From Aliiroseovarius sp. (lineage in GTDB: Bacteria > Pseudomonadota > Alphaproteobacteria > Rhodobacterales > Rhodobacteraceae), in NCBI RefSeq assembly GCF_030148435.1, contig NZ_JASBTN010000001.1, positions 106,486 to 170,485 of the forward strand: a DNA stretch of 64,000 nucleotides, in the 5' to 3' direction. The position numbers were made by a program, and so were the translations under genes. The notes below the pieces were generated by a model, which saw only the letters and a list, made by a program, of their open reading frames with translations, did no database searches and was not told where the DNA came from. Positions 62,306 to 64,000 of this stretch are shown piece by piece (within the stretch, counting starts at the first letter, position 1; each line of letters starts with the position of its first letter).

Positions 62306-62870
62306 TGTGCGTCTCCTACGGTTTGAAACGCCCAGCGCCCCGCTGCTATTCGGGTGCCTGGGCAACAACGGGTTAGCAGACCGCCCGTAGAAGCGGCAGA
62401 CCCGAAGGTCTCCCATTGCGCCCAGACATAACGAAACCGCACCAAATGGCGCGGCCTTTGGGGCCTACGTGTGGACGGGCTGCTAATCCCGACGACAGTT
62501 TTTTGCTGCCGTATGGAAAATATGAGGAGGCCGGGCCTGGATTGCAAGGGGGCGATTTCTGCGCTGATCAGGCCGAGTTTGGATTTCAGGTTTTATCAGG
62601 TTCTGAAATGGGTGTTTTGGTGCCGCAACATGTCAGGTTTTGTCAGGTTCAGGCAGCCTGTTCCAAGGCTGAATCTGCCCGGATCTGACCGGGGATAAAT
62701 CGGCCGTTCCTCTGGGGGATATGGTATATCTATATATGGCAGGATTTTCCGACACGATGAGGGGCCTATTTTGGGCAAAAGCGGTAGGATTTTCCGACAT
62801 TTGAAAATTCAAAGGCGGGGTTTTCCGACACCCCCTGTAGGATTTTCCTGCCAAGAAATGTCGGATTTTC
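62306..62870. other. Gene-free 565-bp interval with two repeat families and an AT-rich stretch
   Basis: No frame here shows a ribosome site with sensible composition. It has four TCAGGTT copies (62586-62649), an AT-rich run near 62718-62737, and most of the five GGATTTTCC-type repeats (62741-62876). The layout looks like a replication or partition control region. Confidence 0.6.
62585..62653. repeat. Two paired TCAGGTT repeats, 10-bp phased
   Basis: TCAGGTT starts at 62586, 62596, 62633 and 62643, so each pair is spaced one helical turn. The larger repeated unit is TCAGGTTTT(A/G)TCAGGTTC. Confidence 0.7.
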
Positions 62871-62876
62871 CTACGG
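62741..62876. repeat. Five GGATTTTCC-type direct repeats (iteron-like)
   Basis: Copies near 62741-62755, 62786-62800, 62817-62831, 62839-62853 and 62862-62876, consensus AGGATTTTCCGACAC. The third has GGGG for AGGA, and the last two vary after TTTTCC. They lie just downstream of the Rep-like gene, the last one overlapping its stop. Confidence 0.8.
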
Positions 62877-63272
62877 GGCTTTTGTTTTTTGATCGGCCTT
62901 CCATTTCATGAAATCCTTGGTGGCTGGGGCGCCGTTCAAGGGCTCTTCGGTAAGGGCGTATGTGGCAGATTGGCCGACCCCGCTAGGACCGAGGCAGTGG
63001 CCCTTGGTGGTCACTATGAAGCCTCGATCGGACAGGGTTCGAAAGTACCCGGCGGCAGTGTCCCGCCCGACGCTCAATGCATCTGAGGCGTCTCTATGGC
63101 TCAGATAGATCTCGCCGTTGTTGCCGCCTCGGAACTGTCGTTTGAGCTCAATGTATAGGGCCCTCGGTCCCGGCTTCATGCTGCTCCACGCCTCTGAGGC
63201 GAGAAGCCACTCAGGCAGTTGAATCCAACGTCCTGAGCGGCGTTTCTGACCCTTGTAGGGCTTCCTACTCAT
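62871..63272 (-). CDS. Winged-helix Rep-like protein
   Basis: 133 residues. WIQLPEWLLASEAWSSMKPGPRALYIELKRQF followed by NNGEIYLSHRDASDALSVGRDTAAGYFRTLSDRGFI looks like a winged helix of the type in plasmid or phage replication-initiator and island proteins of alphaproteobacteria. The C-terminus (APATKDFMKWK) is typical of that group. It overlaps the upstream gene by 8 bases and ends inside iteron-like repeats, which supports a role in binding them. Confidence 0.65.
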   Translation of the reverse strand: MSRKPYKGQKRRSGRWIQLPEWLLASEAWSSMKPGPRALYIELKRQFRGGNNGEIYLSHRDASDALSVGRDTAAGYFRTLSDRGFIVTTKGHCLGPSGVGQSATYALTEEPLNGAPATKDFMKWKADQKTKAP

Positions 63273-63561
63273 CGTGGGCGGCTCCTGCCTCCTGGACGCG
63301 GTCTAGAAGCACGTATCGGGCGTGTGTGCCCGGATAGGGGCCTTCGTGGCGTTCATGGACAGTTTCAACCGCTATGCCGGCGCCTCGAATGTTGTGGACG
63401 TATCCAGACCAGCGAGGCGCCGGGTTCGAGACTGGTGTGCAGCCTGCCGTACCAGCCTGGATAAGCTGGCGGAGCGCCCAAGCGTTGCGGCCCCTCAAGG
63501 TCACTTCGAATTGTTCGCCACCAGTCTCTGGGACGACGCAGAAACGCATTGCCTGTGTCAT
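63265..63561 (-). CDS. Winged-helix-domain protein
   Basis: 98 residues from the ATG at 63559-63561 (AAAGGAA upstream). FEVTLRGRNAWALRQLIQAGTAGCTPVSNPAPRWSGYVHNIRGAGI followed by ETVHERHEGPYPGTHARYVL is a compact winged helix often found in phages and islands of Rhodobacteraceae. Presumably binds DNA; target unknown. Confidence 0.65.
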   Translation of the reverse strand: MTQAMRFCVVPETGGEQFEVTLRGRNAWALRQLIQAGTAGCTPVSNPAPRWSGYVHNIRGAGIAVETVHERHEGPYPGTHARYVLLDRVQEAGAAHDE

Positions 63562-63661
63562 GGCATTTCCTTTGCTCATAATGGGCGCAACGGTTATGCT
63601 CATTGGTACAACCCCAAAAGAACAGAACCCGCGCCCATAACCTCATGGGGCGGGTTTTTCT

Positions 63662-63847
63662 TTATGCGGCTGTGGTGGTCAGTCCGTTGAGCCATTCGGC
63701 CAGATCGGCCTCGCGCCAAGCCACGGCACGTTTGCCGAGACGCACGGGGCGGGGGAACTCGCCTTCATCCATCATGCGATAGATCGAGGTGCGGCTCAGT
63801 CCGGTGAGGGCTTCCACTTCGGGGCGGCGGAGCAACTTCTGTGTCAT
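63662..63847 (-). CDS. AlpA-family excisionase-like regulator
   Basis: 61 residues from the ATG at 63845-63847 with AAAGGAA upstream. LLRRPEVEALTGLSRTSIYRMMDEGEFPRPVRLGKRAVAWREADLAEWL is the AlpA MerR-like HTH. AlpA proteins control integrase or excision of cryptic prophages and islands. It is divergent from the gene starting at 63946. Confidence 0.88.
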   Translation of the reverse strand: MTQKLLRRPEVEALTGLSRTSIYRMMDEGEFPRPVRLGKRAVAWREADLAEWLNGLTTTAA

Positions 63848-63945
63848 GCTGTTTCCTTTCCGTAAGCGGTGCGTCGACCCCACACTTTTGCGCTGACGCT
63901 TGATCTGCGATTCAGAGGCTTCTTTGATGTGTGAGGAGTTTCTCG

Positions 63946-64000
63946 ATGGGAGCTATAAGCGAGTTTCTGGCAAGTGTGCCGCGTCGGGCGGATGGCAAGC
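63946..64000 (+). CDS. Start of an unidentified gene, cut by window edge
   Basis: GAGGAG precedes ATG 63946 by 7 bases; 18 codons (MGAISEFLASVPRRADGK) are visible. Divergent from alpA, so it may be the island's next operon. Identity cannot be judged. Confidence 0.5.
   Translation, partial: MGAISEFLASVPRRADGK

Noticed and set aside
62416..62698. Plus-strand frames of 75-90 residues
   Set aside because: No ribosome sites; they cover the TCAGGTT repeats and have no protein-like composition.

Overview
The window looks like a GC-rich chromosome segment of a marine Rhodobacteraceae (Roseobacter-group) alphaproteobacterium. Support: the conserved blocks murA-DUF2948-hisD-UPF0262-LMW phosphatase and infA-maf-RNase E/G-yacG, a LuxR/LuxI acyl-homoserine-lactone pair, a DmdC-like acyl-CoA dehydrogenase, an MntX-type manganese transporter candidate, DksA-like and FliM-like singletons, and a dispersed intergenic element (GGGATATTT...AAAG). 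All family names come from reading motifs; no database search was possible.

Layout. 1-1589: end of an acyl-CoA ligase, 3-hydroxybutyrate dehydrogenase and a small glycine-zipper lipoprotein. 1783-7069 (minus): a branched-chain/amide-type ABC importer (Tat-exported binding protein, two permeases, two ATPases), divergent from an XRE/ScfR-type regulator (7284-8579). 8696-12140: a tightly overlapped sensory unit of a stand-alone receiver, a small membrane protein and a sodium/solute symporter-like histidine kinase; then an orphan FliM-like protein, a DksA-like protein and a small acidic protein. 14056-23608: beta-oxidation, with one bifunctional enzyme facing a MerR-controlled operon (MerR, acyl-CoA dehydrogenase, 70-residue protein, GST, thiolase, multifunctional enzyme) and a second MerR regulator. 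23664-31721: MntX-like transporter with a long perfect palindrome upstream, two PaaI thioesterases, a MATE pump, ArsC-like, PyrD, DUF952, a secreted 5'-nucleotidase, DUF1992 and SRAP. 31803-34589: malonyl-CoA decarboxylase and synthetase. 34731-45018: a divergent polyamine uptake/catabolism locus (potFGHI-puuA-puuB against gntR-aminotransferase-puuB-like) carrying three TGATCA-centred operator candidates.

45323-51082: an MsbA-like exporter, a fatty-acyl-CoA ligase, a small secreted protein and the luxR-luxI operon. A 757-bp gene-free stretch upstream of luxR holds a lux-box-like dyad, two inverted consensus DnaA boxes and nested hairpins, and ends at tRNA-Thr(GGT). 52000-61077: the murA/hisD and infA/maf/yacG core blocks, separated by four accessory genes.

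61157-61231 is tRNA-Phe(GAA). Everything after it to the window end looks acquired: small minus-strand genes (AlpA-like, winged-helix, Rep-like winged-helix, two overlapping roughly 70-residue helical proteins) embedded in AT-richer DNA with three separate families of short direct repeats and a hairpin array. This repeat-rich element, continuing past the right edge, is the least ordinary part of the window and the best place to look for an undescribed replication or mobilisation module.
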